Source: Nostoc sp. KVJ3
GTDB taxonomy: Bacteria > Cyanobacteriota > Cyanobacteriia > Cyanobacteriales > Nostocaceae
DNA length: 64,000 bases
Assembly: GCF_026127265.1 (NCBI RefSeq)
Contig: NZ_WWFG01000002.1
Span: 1,488,001 to 1,552,000 of the forward strand
Direction of reading: 5' to 3'
The notes under the pieces were generated by a model. The model saw nothing but the letters and a program-made list of their open reading frames with translations, was not told where the DNA came from and made no database searches. Numbering within the stretch: position 1 is the stretch's first letter; every line of letters begins with the position of its first letter. The translations under genes and the position numbers were made by a program. Shown here in pieces: positions 18,727-26,530 of this stretch.

Positions 18727-19985
18727 GTGATCAAAAAAAGATTGTTTAATTTTTTGGGATTGATAATAGCGATCGCTATTACCATCATTGCTTGTCAAAG
18801 CCTACAATTACCAAACAAACCCTTAGCATCTACCGCAGTCACCATTAAACTCAGTGGTTGGGGGGTTCTCCTGTCGAGCAAAAACTCTTGAGACAGGTTT
18901 TGCAAGAGTTTGAAGCCCAGCATCCAAATATTAAGGTCAAATATGAGGTAATCTCCGACCAATACATGGATGTAATCAAAACTCGTTTAGTTGGGGAAGC
19001 TGCACCCGATGTCTTTTATCTGGATGCTCTCGAAGCTCCTTTCTTGATGAGTCAGAATGTCCTAGAACCGTTAGAAAGTTATATTACTCCCACATTTGAC
19101 CTAACGGATTTTGAAGATACCCTACTCGATAGTTTCAAATATCAGAATCAGATTTATGGTCTTCCCAAAGACTATTCCACCCTTGCTTTGTTTTATAACA
19201 AAAAAGCCTTCGCCGCCGCAGGTTTAAGTAATCCGCCAACAACTTGGGATGAATTACGTAACTACTCGAAACAATTGACAGGCAAACTTAACAAATACGG
19301 CTTTGGGGAAATTCCCGAATTGGCGCGTCAGGCTTACAAAATTAAAGCCTTTGGGGGAAAACTTGTTAATCAAAATGGTTCTGCTACTTTTGCGAGTGCA
19401 GTAGGTTTACAGGGTTTAGAGTTGGTAGTAGACCAGTATCAAAAAGACCGTTCCTCTGCTCAAAAATCTGATGTGGGGACAAACTCAGGTAGTGAAATGT
19501 TTGGTCAAAATAAAGTGGCAATGGTGATTGAAGGTAACTGGGCAATTCCTTACTTAACTGAAACCTTTCCCCAAGTAGAGTTTGCTACTGCACCAGTGCC
19601 TACGATTAATGGCAAAAAAGGCACGATGGTGTTTACAGTTGCTTATGTGATGAATAATCTTGCACAGCACAAAGCCGAAGCCTGGGAGTTGATTGCTTAT
19701 CTCACGGGTAAAGAAGGAATGCAGAAGTGGACAGGAACAGGGTTTGCTTTGCCAACACGTAAATCTGTGGCAAAGAATTTAGGCTATGACCAAGACCCAC
19801 TGCGATCGCCATTAGTGGCGGGAGTCGATTATGCTACACCTTGGCAGGTGGGTAAATATCCAGGTGCGATCGTCAATAATTTTGATAATCAGTTTGTCAG
19901 CGCCTTGTTGGGACAACAACCATTAAAGCAAGCGATGCTGAAGGCAGAGAATGAAGCTAATCAGCAGATTAGGGCGATGGATTAA
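18727..19985 (+). pseudogene. ABC transporter sugar-binding lipoprotein gene, frameshifted
   Basis: A solute-binding protein of family 1 (maltose/sugar type). The 5' part from a GTG encodes a lipoprotein signal (IKKRLFNFLGLIIAIAITII then AC, lipobox IIAC) and mature TAVTIKLSGWG, then runs into a stop. The 3' part, read one base shifted from a TTG at 18858, encodes about 375 residues starting GGSPVEQKLLRQVLQEFE and ending NEANQQIRAMD, including PDVFYLDALEAPFL and GLPKDYSTLALFYNKKAF. The frames meet in a run of six G at 18860-18865; seven G would restore one protein. It may be a real mutation, phase variation or an assembly error. No permease genes are adjacent. Confidence 0.8.
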
Positions 19986-20001
19986 ACAATCTTTCTTACC
20001 T

Positions 20002-20262
20002 TCACCAAATCACTTCTGAGTAGAAGTTTGCTATCTCTTTATCAGATGTAATTATTGCAGCTTGATTACTTCTGGCTAATGTGACGACAACTCGATCTAC
20101 TGGATCTCGATGACCCCATTCTAAATTGGCACTTTCCATCCAAATATTTTCATCAATGGGTACAATCTCAACAGTACTAGACTTTTTCAGCGTTACTACA
20201 TACTCGTTAAGATTGACTCCTATATCTAGTTTTTTATTTTTGATTTTTAAAGCAATTTCCCA
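20002..20262 (-). pseudogene. PIN-domain (VapC-type) toxin, severed C-terminal fragment
   Basis: Encodes WEIALKIKNKKLDIGVNL through EVIW, the C-terminal two thirds of a small PIN ribonuclease. The conserved HRDPVDRVVVTLAR and ITSDKEI segments carry the third and fourth acidic positions. Immediately before W the homology stops and mobile DNA begins; the first acidic residues lie in the detached N-terminal fragment at 20.73-20.82 kb. A GTG-initiated frame (MAGVPRRLRWEI) is open but starts inside the inserted element and is unlikely to make active toxin. Confidence 0.8.
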
Positions 20263-20325
20263 TCTAAGCCTCCGGGGTACTCCCGCCACATTGGTACTCC
20301 AATTGGCGGGATGGGGGTAGTTCGG

Positions 20326-20360
20326 GGTAAATACAAGGGTTCGATACCCTTATATTTACC
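20326..20360 (+). other. 13-bp hairpin resembling a tRNA acceptor/T-arm minihelix
   Basis: GGTAAATA pairs with TATTTACC (8 bp), then after one mismatch AAGGG pairs with CCCTT (5 bp), closing a 7-nt loop TTCGATA. The loop fits the tRNA T-loop consensus TTCRANN. It lies inside the IS200/IS605-like element. It may be coincidence or a structured part of the element RNA. Confidence 0.4.
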
Positions 20361-20445
20361 AATCTTTTTGTAATCTTCATGAGTTTTAAACCTTTGTGTA
20401 GCAAGGATTTTAGGGTATAATTAAAGAGATCGAGTCAGTAGTCCA

Positions 20446-20489
20446 CCGTTCAGGTCGAAGACCGGAAAACTCTCATCCCAATTGAACGG
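20446..20489 (+). other. Nested stem-loop inside the mobile element
   Basis: CCGTTCA and TGAACGG form an outer 7-bp stem; an inner GGTC/GACC stem with a GAA loop lies inside. Downstream are ACAGAT/ATCTGT and AACTGAT/ATCAGTT inverted repeats and two direct copies of TTGTACAAAAC (20576-20586 and 20596-20606). This density of structure suggests a folded RNA, possibly an omegaRNA-like remnant. Confidence 0.4.
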
Positions 20490-20728
20490 ACTGAACCTTG
20501 AAAACTGATATGGGGTTGCATCCAGAAATACAGATTTTATCTGTTAGGTTGGTTGCGTAAAATCAGTTACCTTGGTTGTACAAAACTTTGGTTTCTTGTA
20601 CAAAACAGCGGTGTGGACGCATCGTTGCTGGCTGTGGAGGTTACTGGAATACCAGACCCGTGAATCAGCAAATTCTAGCTGCGAGGTTAGATGCTCCCGC
20701 TACATTGCTTGCAATTAGCGGTGAGAGT

Positions 20729-20824
20729 TGTCACGTAGTTGCACGCTTCTTTGGCTTGTTCAGAAAGTCTTGCTGGATCTAAACTCCACCATATTAAGGC
20801 ACAAGTGTCAAGGACTATCTTCAC
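20729..20824 (-). pseudogene. PIN-domain toxin, severed N-terminal fragment
   Basis: From a GTG that overlaps the antitoxin stop by 4 bp (GTGA), the frame reads MKIVLDTCALIWWSLDPAR and LSEQAKEAC, the N-terminus of a VapC-like PIN nuclease with the first catalytic Asp in LDTCAL. It then runs into the inserted element and stops after about 45 residues. The matching C-terminal part is found about 470 bp away on the same strand. Confidence 0.75.
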
Positions 20825-21051
20825 AATTGTGCCCATTCCTCAGTAGTTGGTGTAGTTAAATCCTCAAAGTACTTCACTTTACCGCGCATTTCTCCAAATA
20901 ACTCCTCAGTTGTTGGTGTTTGCGCGTATTTGGAAATTTTCACGACTGGCTTACCGCGATCGGTAACTATAATTTCTTCTCCCTCTGACTCTACAAGTCG
21001 TAAGAACTCAAGAAGTTGAGATTTGAGTTTACTTTTGGAAATTGATTTCAT
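20821..21051 (-). CDS. Phd/YefM-type antitoxin
   Basis: About 76 residues from the chosen ATG (MKSISKSKLKSQLLEFLRL). The N-terminal DNA-binding part has the Phd/YefM pattern ESEGEEIIVTDRGKPVVKIS; the C-terminus (LFGEMRGKVKYFEDLTTPTTEEWAQL) would bind the toxin. It overlaps the toxin start by 4 bp, the usual translational coupling. The toxin is now broken, so the antitoxin is probably an orphan. In-frame ATGs up to 57 nt upstream exist, but they overlap the palindromic operator, so the downstream start is preferred. Confidence 0.8.
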   Translation of the reverse strand: MKSISKSKLKSQLLEFLRLVESEGEEIIVTDRGKPVVKISKYAQTPTTEELFGEMRGKVKYFEDLTTPTTEEWAQL

Positions 21052-21058
21052 AATAACC

Positions 21059-21078
21059 ATAGTCATGACTATAGTCAT
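21059..21078 (-). promoter_or_regulatory. Likely antitoxin operator
   Basis: A perfect 14-bp palindrome ATAGTCATGACTAT is followed by a third half-site ATAGTCAT. It lies immediately upstream of the antitoxin start, as expected for Phd/VapB autoregulation. Confidence 0.55.
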
Positions 21079-21135
21079 ATTATAATCGGATGTAGCATGA
21101 GCTATCACTCAAGATTTACTGTCTATGACTAACAT

Positions 21136-21205
21136 CCACTGCGATCGCTATTAGTGGCAGGAGTATATTAAGCTATACCTTGACAGGTGGGTAAATATCC
21201 AGGTG
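21136..21205 (+). repeat. Degenerate second copy of the 3' end of the sugar-binding protein gene
   Basis: These 70 bp match 19797-19866 inside the sugar-binding lipoprotein gene at 63 of 70 positions by eye, with an in-frame stop in this copy. The toxin-antitoxin pair lies between the two copies. Confidence 0.8.
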
Positions 21206-21237
21206 TGAGTATTTCACCAATCATTACCAATTACCAA

Positions 21238-23298
21238 TTAATTCGCTGCTGTTTGAGCTTCTTGATAAATTATTTCTTGAAACTGAATCATATCTTTTTG
21301 TGGATCGGCATGGCTAACTTTCACCACTATCTGTTCGCCCAAGTTGACAGAACGTTTGAAAACCATTGGTAACTGCAAGCCCAAATCTTCGATCAAAATT
21401 AGGGCTAAGTTACTGTCTTCTCGCAGCCACATCAACACTGTAACATCCCAAGTTTCATCGGGATGACGGCGTAAATACTCTAGAGCATAATATCTATTAG
21501 TTTGTCGTTCTACCATCGTCACCTCTTGGGTGATGCTGGTGACAGTTATCATCACTTCTTTAAGTTGATCTGCGGAAAATGGCAGAACTTCACCGCGCAA
21601 ATGGGCTTTAAGTTGGAAGTGGGTGAGCAAGTCACTGTAGCGGCGGATGGGAGAGGTTGCTTGAGTGTAGGTATCCAAGCCTAAACCGGCATGGCGCAGA
21701 GGCGTAATGCTCATTTCACTCTTAGGCATACAACGACGCATGGCGCAAGCGCGAACAAATCCGGCGGGAAGTAGCAGTAATTCTTCTTCTGGGGGTAATT
21801 CCGGTTGGGGTTGACCGCGAAAGGGCAAAGGTATGTTATGAGTTTTACCATAACGAGCCGCAACTTCACCGGCAACAATCATCATTTCTGCGACTACTTG
21901 CCGTGATGGGGAATCGTCCAAAATGTCAATGTGGATCTCTTCACCTTTGACTTTGATCGTAGCTTCGGGCATGGTGATGCTAATTGCCCCTTGAGCGTAA
22001 CGCCAAGCTTTGCGTTTTTGTGCCCAACTTGCGATCGCAGCAATTTCCGGTTCTGCCTGTACCCGTAATTGCAGCATTTCATCTACATCTTCGTAGGTGA
22101 GACGATAAGTCGGCTTAATTAAACTGGTATGAATGCTGTAATCTTCTACTACGCCAGTTGTACCTAAAATAATTCCAAAACTGAGGGCGCAACAAACCCG
22201 TCCCTGGATTAAACTCATTGGCCCAGTTGCCAATACCTCTGGGAACATGGGAATCATCCCCGTAGGTAAATAGACTGTACTACCCCGCTTTCTGGCTTCC
22301 AAATCTAATTCATCTTCCGGCACTAACCATCTAGTGGGATCGGCAATATGCACCCACAGGCGTTCCCGTCCATCGGGCAAGACTTCCCAACTTAGACCAT
22401 CGTCGATCTCTGTGGTAGTTTCATCATCAATGGTATAGACCTTGAGGTGAGTCAGATCAAGGCGGTTTGTATCTGAGTCAATCGGCGGGAAATCCAAACG
22501 CTGTTGCGCCACTTCTAATACCTTATTAGGAAATTGAATCGGAATTGAAGAACGACGCAGGAACAAGTTTTCATAAGGACTCCAGCAACCTAAATCTACT
22601 AATAGTTGAAAGGCTCCTTGGGGCGTTGTGGGTCGTCCCAGCATGGTCATCGTTTCTAATACTGGAGCGCTGGGCGGATAAGCGCGAGCTAAGGAGTCAT
22701 AATTAACTCCCGTCCGCACTGTGTCAGCAAGCAACGCTGCGTATTTTTCGAGTCCTTCTAGGCGCTGGCGATCGTGGCGTTGCCATTCTACAGCTTCACC
22801 TTTGAGCGCTTGCTCTACACGAGTTAAAAATTCCTGCTGTCCTTTAGCTTTTAATGCTTCTACTTCCATCTGGTGCTTGCGTTCTGCCACCTGAGCAGCA
22901 GTTCGGGCTTCATAAGCGTCTCCTTTTTGCTTGAAATAGAGTTTGTCGTCTGATAACAAGCAATGGGCGGCGTAGCAATGAGGCACGGCTGATTCCGAAA
23001 ACAGCAGATTCGCCATCAGTTCTGGGGTGATTGTTTCCCCATCTTCAACCAGTAATTCCCAAGCTACTTCTAAGCTAGATGGGTCTAAATAAGGATTGAC
23101 TTGCTCCAAAAAGCTAGCAATCTCAGATGGTTTGTAGGTCTGTCCAGTAACTGTATAAGTTATTTGTCTAGGCGCGAGGCTGTGGGATTGACCACGGTCG
23201 TCTACCACAAACCAGCGGGTTTTACCGTCTGGACGTTCTACGATCCCCAAACGGCGATCGCCTTGAACCCTAAATTCAACTAGCGTCCCCTTCTCCAC
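21238..23298 (-). CDS. RNase II/R-family (RNB domain) 3'-5' exoribonuclease
   Basis: 686 aa from a GTG start (MEKGTLVEFRVQGDRRLG). An N-terminal OB-like part is followed by a helical region and the RNB catalytic domain, which begins RLDLTHLKVYTIDDETTTEIDDGLSW and carries the cluster of metal-binding aspartates. HIADPTRWL, SPIRRYSDLLTHFQLKAHL and the C-terminal S1-like part follow. It degrades single-stranded RNA processively. In cyanobacteria a gene of this type sits with rpmG and rpsR, as here; Synechocystis has related proteins including Zam. I leave the symbol blank because assignment among these paralogues needs alignment. Confidence 0.9.
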   Translation of the reverse strand: MEKGTLVEFRVQGDRRLGIVERPDGKTRWFVVDDRGQSHSLAPRQITYTVTGQTYKPSEIASFLEQVNPYLDPSSLEVAWELLVEDGETITPELMANLLFSESAVPHCYAAHCLLSDDKLYFKQKGDAYEARTAAQVAERKHQMEVEALKAKGQQEFLTRVEQALKGEAVEWQRHDRQRLEGLEKYAALLADTVRTGVNYDSLARAYPPSAPVLETMTMLGRPTTPQGAFQLLVDLGCWSPYENLFLRRSSIPIQFPNKVLEVAQQRLDFPPIDSDTNRLDLTHLKVYTIDDETTTEIDDGLSWEVLPDGRERLWVHIADPTRWLVPEDELDLEARKRGSTVYLPTGMIPMFPEVLATGPMSLIQGRVCCALSFGIILGTTGVVEDYSIHTSLIKPTYRLTYEDVDEMLQLRVQAEPEIAAIASWAQKRKAWRYAQGAISITMPEATIKVKGEEIHIDILDDSPSRQVVAEMMIVAGEVAARYGKTHNIPLPFRGQPQPELPPEEELLLLPAGFVRACAMRRCMPKSEMSITPLRHAGLGLDTYTQATSPIRRYSDLLTHFQLKAHLRGEVLPFSADQLKEVMITVTSITQEVTMVERQTNRYYALEYLRRHPDETWDVTVLMWLREDSNLALILIEDLGLQLPMVFKRSVNLGEQIVVKVSHADPQKDMIQFQEIIYQEAQTAAN

Positions 23299-23339
23299 AA
23301 CTCTCGCACTCTAATTTTGGTGAACAGTTTAAATAGTTT

Positions 23340-23475
23340 CAAGTTAGGAGTTAGGAGTTAGGAGTTTTGATTCTTAACTCCTGTACAGACGCGTAGACGC
23401 TCGAAGAGCGGCTTCTCGTAAGAGTATAATCACGTCTCTCCTGTACAGACGCGATTAATCGCGTCTCTCCTCTTT
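23340..23475. repeat. Repeat cluster: AGGAGTT heptamers and an 18-bp palindrome
   Basis: GTTAGGAGTTAGGAGTTAGG contains three heptamer units. Two copies of CTCCTGTACAGACGCG follow, the second carrying the perfect palindrome GACGCGATTAATCGCGTC at 23448-23465. The same palindrome occurs inside the menC reading frame and, interrupted, near 25.4 kb. Confidence 0.8.
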
Positions 23476-23691
23476 TTAGCCTTCCGCATTGATAAATGGC
23501 AACAAGGCCACAATCCGCGAACGTTTAATTGCTAATGTCAACTCTCGCTGTTGCTGAGACGTTAGTCCAGTAATCCGACGTGGCAGTATTTTACCCCGCT
23601 CGGTGACAAACTTACGTAATAAATCAACATCTTTATAATCGATTGGTTCTCCGGGCTTGATCGGAGAAAGGCGACGACGGAAATAACTCAT
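23476..23691 (-). CDS. rpsR: Ribosomal protein bS18
   Basis: 71 residues: MSYFRRRLSPIKPGEPIDYKD, YKDVDLLRKFVTERGKILPRR, and ITGLTSQQQRELTLAIKRSR, all diagnostic of S18 of the 30S platform. It starts 2 bp after rpmG and precedes the RNB exonuclease gene in the same orientation, the standard cyanobacterial order. Confidence 0.97.
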   Translation of the reverse strand: MSYFRRRLSPIKPGEPIDYKDVDLLRKFVTERGKILPRRITGLTSQQQRELTLAIKRSRIVALLPFINAEG

Positions 23692-23693
23692 CT

Positions 23694-23888
23694 CTATTTA
23701 ATTTCCTTGTGAACGGTATGTTTGTTGCAGTGGGTGCAGAACTTTTTCAGTTCTAGCCGGTTAGTGGTGTTGCGGCGATTCTTGGTGCTGGTATAACGGG
23801 AAACACCAGCAGAACGCTTATCTGAATTTGTCCGACACTCGGTACACTCTAGTGTCACAATAATGCGGGCACCTTTACTCTTAGCCAT
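23694..23888 (-). CDS. rpmG: Ribosomal protein bL33
   Basis: 64 residues with two CxxC-type pairs (TLECTECRT and KKFCTHCNKHT), a zinc-binding form of L33, and the family segment STKNRRNTTNRLELKK. It is the first gene of the rpmG-rpsR pair. Confidence 0.96.
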   Translation of the reverse strand: MAKSKGARIIVTLECTECRTNSDKRSAGVSRYTSTKNRRNTTNRLELKKFCTHCNKHTVHKEIK

Positions 23889-23931
23889 AATCTTACAAAC
23901 AGTGGAGCCTGAAGAGATTTAACACAAATGA

Positions 23932-24489
23932 CTATCTTCTCACATTCCGCCGCATATTTTCAACTAATCTTTTAATTTTTATATCAAGTGAGTAGCCACG
24001 ACGCGACGAAACGATGAAAGTTCCACAATAGCGATCGTGTAAAGTCTGCCGCATCTGGGTATCAGAGAGGGCAGTCGCACAATCAATTGCTAGGGGAAGT
24101 ACTAGCAGTATAGCAGTGGGATTGGCTCTAATATTGCTCAGGGCAATTGACACCAAAAGCGCACCCAAGCCGATAATCGCTTCTCGCTTCACCAATGAGA
24201 GCAAATCTGGAATTCTGCCCACTACTTCCCCATCTTCGACTTCCAACACCTTTAAATCGAACGCCCAACGCCCTAAACTTTGTCCTTGATTGTTGTATGG
24301 CACTAGCACCCGCAAAACTAGCCAAAATATGGCAAAAACTAAAATTTGCATAAATTGAATCCCGATATCGCCGCCTCCCAGTAGGGAACTGACTAACCAG
24401 ACACCAAGGAAATCAAGTCCTAATGCCATACCTCGCCGCCCAATTTCAGCTTTGGGATAGTGTTTTTGGGGAAGTCGTTCGATCGTCAT
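23932..24489 (-). CDS. RDD-family membrane protein
   Basis: 185 aa. It begins IGRRGMALGLDFLGVWLVSSLL, with the R..A...D signature of RDD proteins in the first helix, followed by two to three more hydrophobic helices (IGIQFMQILVFAIFWLVLRVL, IIGLGALLVSIALS). QSLGRWAFDLKV is the conserved loop. Function of the family is unsettled; some members are ion antiporters. It lies 43 bp upstream of rpmG and may be cotranscribed with the ribosomal genes. Confidence 0.85.
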   Translation of the reverse strand: MTIERLPQKHYPKAEIGRRGMALGLDFLGVWLVSSLLGGGDIGIQFMQILVFAIFWLVLRVLVPYNNQGQSLGRWAFDLKVLEVEDGEVVGRIPDLLSLVKREAIIGLGALLVSIALSNIRANPTAILLVLPLAIDCATALSDTQMRQTLHDRYCGTFIVSSRRGYSLDIKIKRLVENMRRNVRR

Positions 24490-24696
24490 ACAAAATAGGT
24501 ATTTTTATTTAGGGGTTGGAGAATAATCATTGCTCCTGTTTTTTATATTAAGGTGATGACTTGGGTTTGGCGTTTAAACCGTTGCACACACAGAAAAATT
24601 GCATAATTAGGGCGTTCACGCTGCCCACCCCAGAAGAGTCTATTTTAGGGAAATATCGTATTGTATTGTTGGAGAAACTATTTGGAAGTTGTATCT

Positions 24697-25365
24697 ATGA
24701 CACATCTGTTTGCTAAAACAGCTATTGGGATGATGACAACTACAGCTTTAGCATTAGTGATCGCCATAACCACTCACGATCTAGCTGATGCTGCTGAGTT
24801 CAACTTTAACTGGAAAGGAGACACTGGTTATTCAGCTAAAGGTTCATTTGACTACGATACAACAAATGCACCAAGCATCATTTCGGAAACGGGTTCGGGA
24901 GCTACGAAGAACTTGCAGTCTCTCTCAATTTCCTTTTTTGATCCATTTAGTACTCTCATAAATAGTTTCACTCCTGTGCTTAATGGCGTATCTAATTACA
25001 GCTTTTTGAGATTTAACTTTGATAGCACTAAAGAGCAAATCTTTGGCCCATTTGATGTTGGCAAGGATGATAACCTTCCTGGTGACACATGGCTGAATAA
25101 TAATCTCGCACTCATAGATGAAGGTTTTAGCGATGAGGTTATAGCCAAAGAATTTGGTTTGACCAATAGAGATGCAGTAGGCGCACAGCAAATACTAGAT
25201 TTAAGTAACAATTCCGTTCAGGTATCCAAAGTCCCCGAAGGAAGCATAGTTATAGGTTTACTTGCAGTGTGTAGTTTGGGATTTAGCCTCAAGGAGAAAT
25301 CAAGAGGATTCTTACGTCAATTTTGGGATATTTTTATTTGGAAGTCACAAAAAGTTAAGAGTTAA
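24697..25365 (+). CDS. PEP-CTERM-like exported protein
   Basis: 222 aa from the ATG MTHLFAKTAIGMMTTT, which starts a signal peptide (TALALVIAITTHDLADA-A). The mature part is a beta-rich extracellular domain (FNFNWKGDTGYSAKGSFDYD). The C-terminus has VPEGSIVIGLLAVCSLGFSL then KEKSR, a V-P-E-x motif, hydrophobic helix and basic tail, i.e. a PEP-CTERM sorting signal for exosortase. An upstream TTG would add 12 residues without a sensible signal peptide. The basic tail continues for about 22 residues beyond the usual end. Confidence 0.75.
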   Translation: MTHLFAKTAIGMMTTTALALVIAITTHDLADAAEFNFNWKGDTGYSAKGSFDYDTTNAPSIISETGSGATKNLQSLSISFFDPFSTLINSFTPVLNGVSNYSFLRFNFDSTKEQIFGPFDVGKDDNLPGDTWLNNNLALIDEGFSDEVIAKEFGLTNRDAVGAQQILDLSNNSVQVSKVPEGSIVIGLLAVCSLGFSLKEKSRGFLRQFWDIFIWKSQKVKS

Positions 25366-25406
25366 GAATTATGAAATTCTTAACTCTTGTGTAGACGCAA
25401 TTAATC

Positions 25407-25498
25407 CAGGATTTACGCAAAATTATGAAAAATGTAGACGCAAAGCGGCTTCCAGCAGGTAGGACACAAACAAATAAGAAGTTTTTGCGTAAGTCCTA
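25407..25498. mobile_element. 92-bp MITE with 5-bp target duplication TAATC
   Basis: Ends are CAGGATTTACGCAAAA and TTTTGCGTAAGTCCTA (imperfect inverted repeats). TAATC occurs directly on both sides (25402-25406 and 25499-25503). Joining the flanks restores a GTAGACGCAATTAATCGCG repeat, so it inserted into a copy of the GACGCGATTAATCGCGTC palindrome. Its ends match those of the IS at 29172-30360. Confidence 0.75.
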
Positions 25499-25510
25499 TA
25501 ATCGCGTCTC

Positions 25511-26509
25511 CTAAACCGTAGACAAAGAATAAACCTGGCCATCAATCAACAGTCGTGTAATGCCCTTAGCTTGGAGATGAGTCCGAGCCTTATGGAGCAT
25601 TTTACTATCAGGAACTTTAATAACGCGATCGCGCTTGGTAGAAAAGCGCTTGGCGACACGATGGTTATCAAACACCGGTAGAGTTCTTTGCTGGGTTTCC
25701 AGGCTAGGAATTTGCCCCAAATCACCAAAGTCCTTAAGAGGTCGGGTAATTAATTCTGAGGAACGGTCAATTACCAAATAACAAGTTTTTGGTAAATTGG
25801 CTATCGATAGAGGTAAAACCTGAACCGATGCTTCACCAGGTCTTCTTTTTGTGACTAACGGCCTTTCCTCACCCAGGTCATCATCATCAAAGTCTTCTTC
25901 CTCAAAATCGTCATCGTCTAAATCATCATCTTCTAAATCGTCCAAATCCTCCGATTCGTCTAGCAAATCATCGCCCAACATATGCGCGATGACAGCCGCT
26001 CCTGGATGTTTATCCTTTAGCGGCGGAATGGAGATGCTGACTATTTCCGGGGGCTTCTGCTCTGGAGTTTCTAGTTTCTCTGTGACTCGGAGCTTCGGTT
26101 TTTCCGCCGCCGAGGGACGACGGCGCACCCGTCTACTAGCGGCGAGTGACTCAGCCGTTTCCTCTGAGTAAAGTTCCTGTTCTACACGAATTACCCGACG
26201 TGGTAATGGCTCAACCTTTGGCACTTCCAAGGGTTGGCTCTCGATGGGTGGAACTTCTATCTCCGGCTCTGGTTGAGTCAGCAGAGGTAATTGCTCGTAG
26301 CTTACCTGCGCCCTGCCTTCAGGAGTTCTCGCAGCCCGTTTTAAGGAGACTAAATATTCATACTCATCCTCTGGCAAAGTGCTTTTGAGCAGACGACTAA
26401 TTGTCGAGTTACTCACACCATAGCGTTCTGCCAAAGTTGAGGTTGTTTCGGCAGTCTCTCGATATAACTTAAGAATTTCTTGCTTGTCAGAGTCTGTTAG
26501 TTTTCTCAC
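25511..26509 (-). CDS. HTH protein with long acidic tract
   Basis: 332 residues from a GTG start (MRKLTDSDKQEIL); a TTG four codons upstream is an alternative. The N-terminus is a transposase-like helix-turn-helix (KQEILKLYRETAETTSTLAE, RYGVSNSTISRLLKSTL). A proline/glutamate-rich linker and a basic patch follow (SRRVRRRPSAAEK), then an extremely acidic run of about 30 residues (DLEDDDLDDDDFEEEDFDDD). The C-terminal about 110 residues form a separate domain (ANLPKTCYLVIDRSSELITR...KGITRLLIDGQVYSL). It is probably a cyanobacterial DNA-binding regulator rather than an active transposase, since no DDE domain is present. Confidence 0.75.
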   Translation of the reverse strand: MRKLTDSDKQEILKLYRETAETTSTLAERYGVSNSTISRLLKSTLPEDEYEYLVSLKRAARTPEGRAQVSYEQLPLLTQPEPEIEVPPIESQPLEVPKVEPLPRRVIRVEQELYSEETAESLAASRRVRRRPSAAEKPKLRVTEKLETPEQKPPEIVSISIPPLKDKHPGAAVIAHMLGDDLLDESEDLDDLEDDDLDDDDFEEEDFDDDDLGEERPLVTKRRPGEASVQVLPLSIANLPKTCYLVIDRSSELITRPLKDFGDLGQIPSLETQQRTLPVFDNHRVAKRFSTKRDRVIKVPDSKMLHKARTHLQAKGITRLLIDGQVYSLSTV

Positions 26510-26530
26510 GGTAGATACCAAAAATCTTTA

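Larger units (their letters stand above)
20263..20735 (+). mobile_element. Short IS200/IS605-like non-autonomous element (PATE-like) inserted in a toxin gene
   Basis: Similar imperfect hairpins lie at the two ends: CCCGCCA.ATTGG/CCAATTGGCGGG at 20282-20310 and CCGCTA.ATTG/CAATTAGCGG at 20697-20721. Paired subterminal hairpins of related sequence without terminal inverted repeats are the mark of IS200/IS605 elements. No complete tnpA or tnpB is present. Near the right end one + frame reads CGRIVAGCGGYWNTRPVNQ, which resembles the tails of TnpB proteins, so this is probably a deletion derivative keeping the tnpB 3' end. Exact boundaries are uncertain by about 10 bp because this family makes no target duplication. 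Confidence 0.6.

Noticed and set aside
20576..20782. 68-codon + strand frame as an independent gene
   Set aside because: It is inside the mobile element and continues antisense into the toxin gene; at best it holds a TnpB-tail remnant.
25851..26171. Ser/Lys-rich open frame opposite the acidic HTH gene
   Set aside because: It is the antisense shadow of the Asp/Glu tract; its composition (SSSKSSSSKSS) is an artefact of that.
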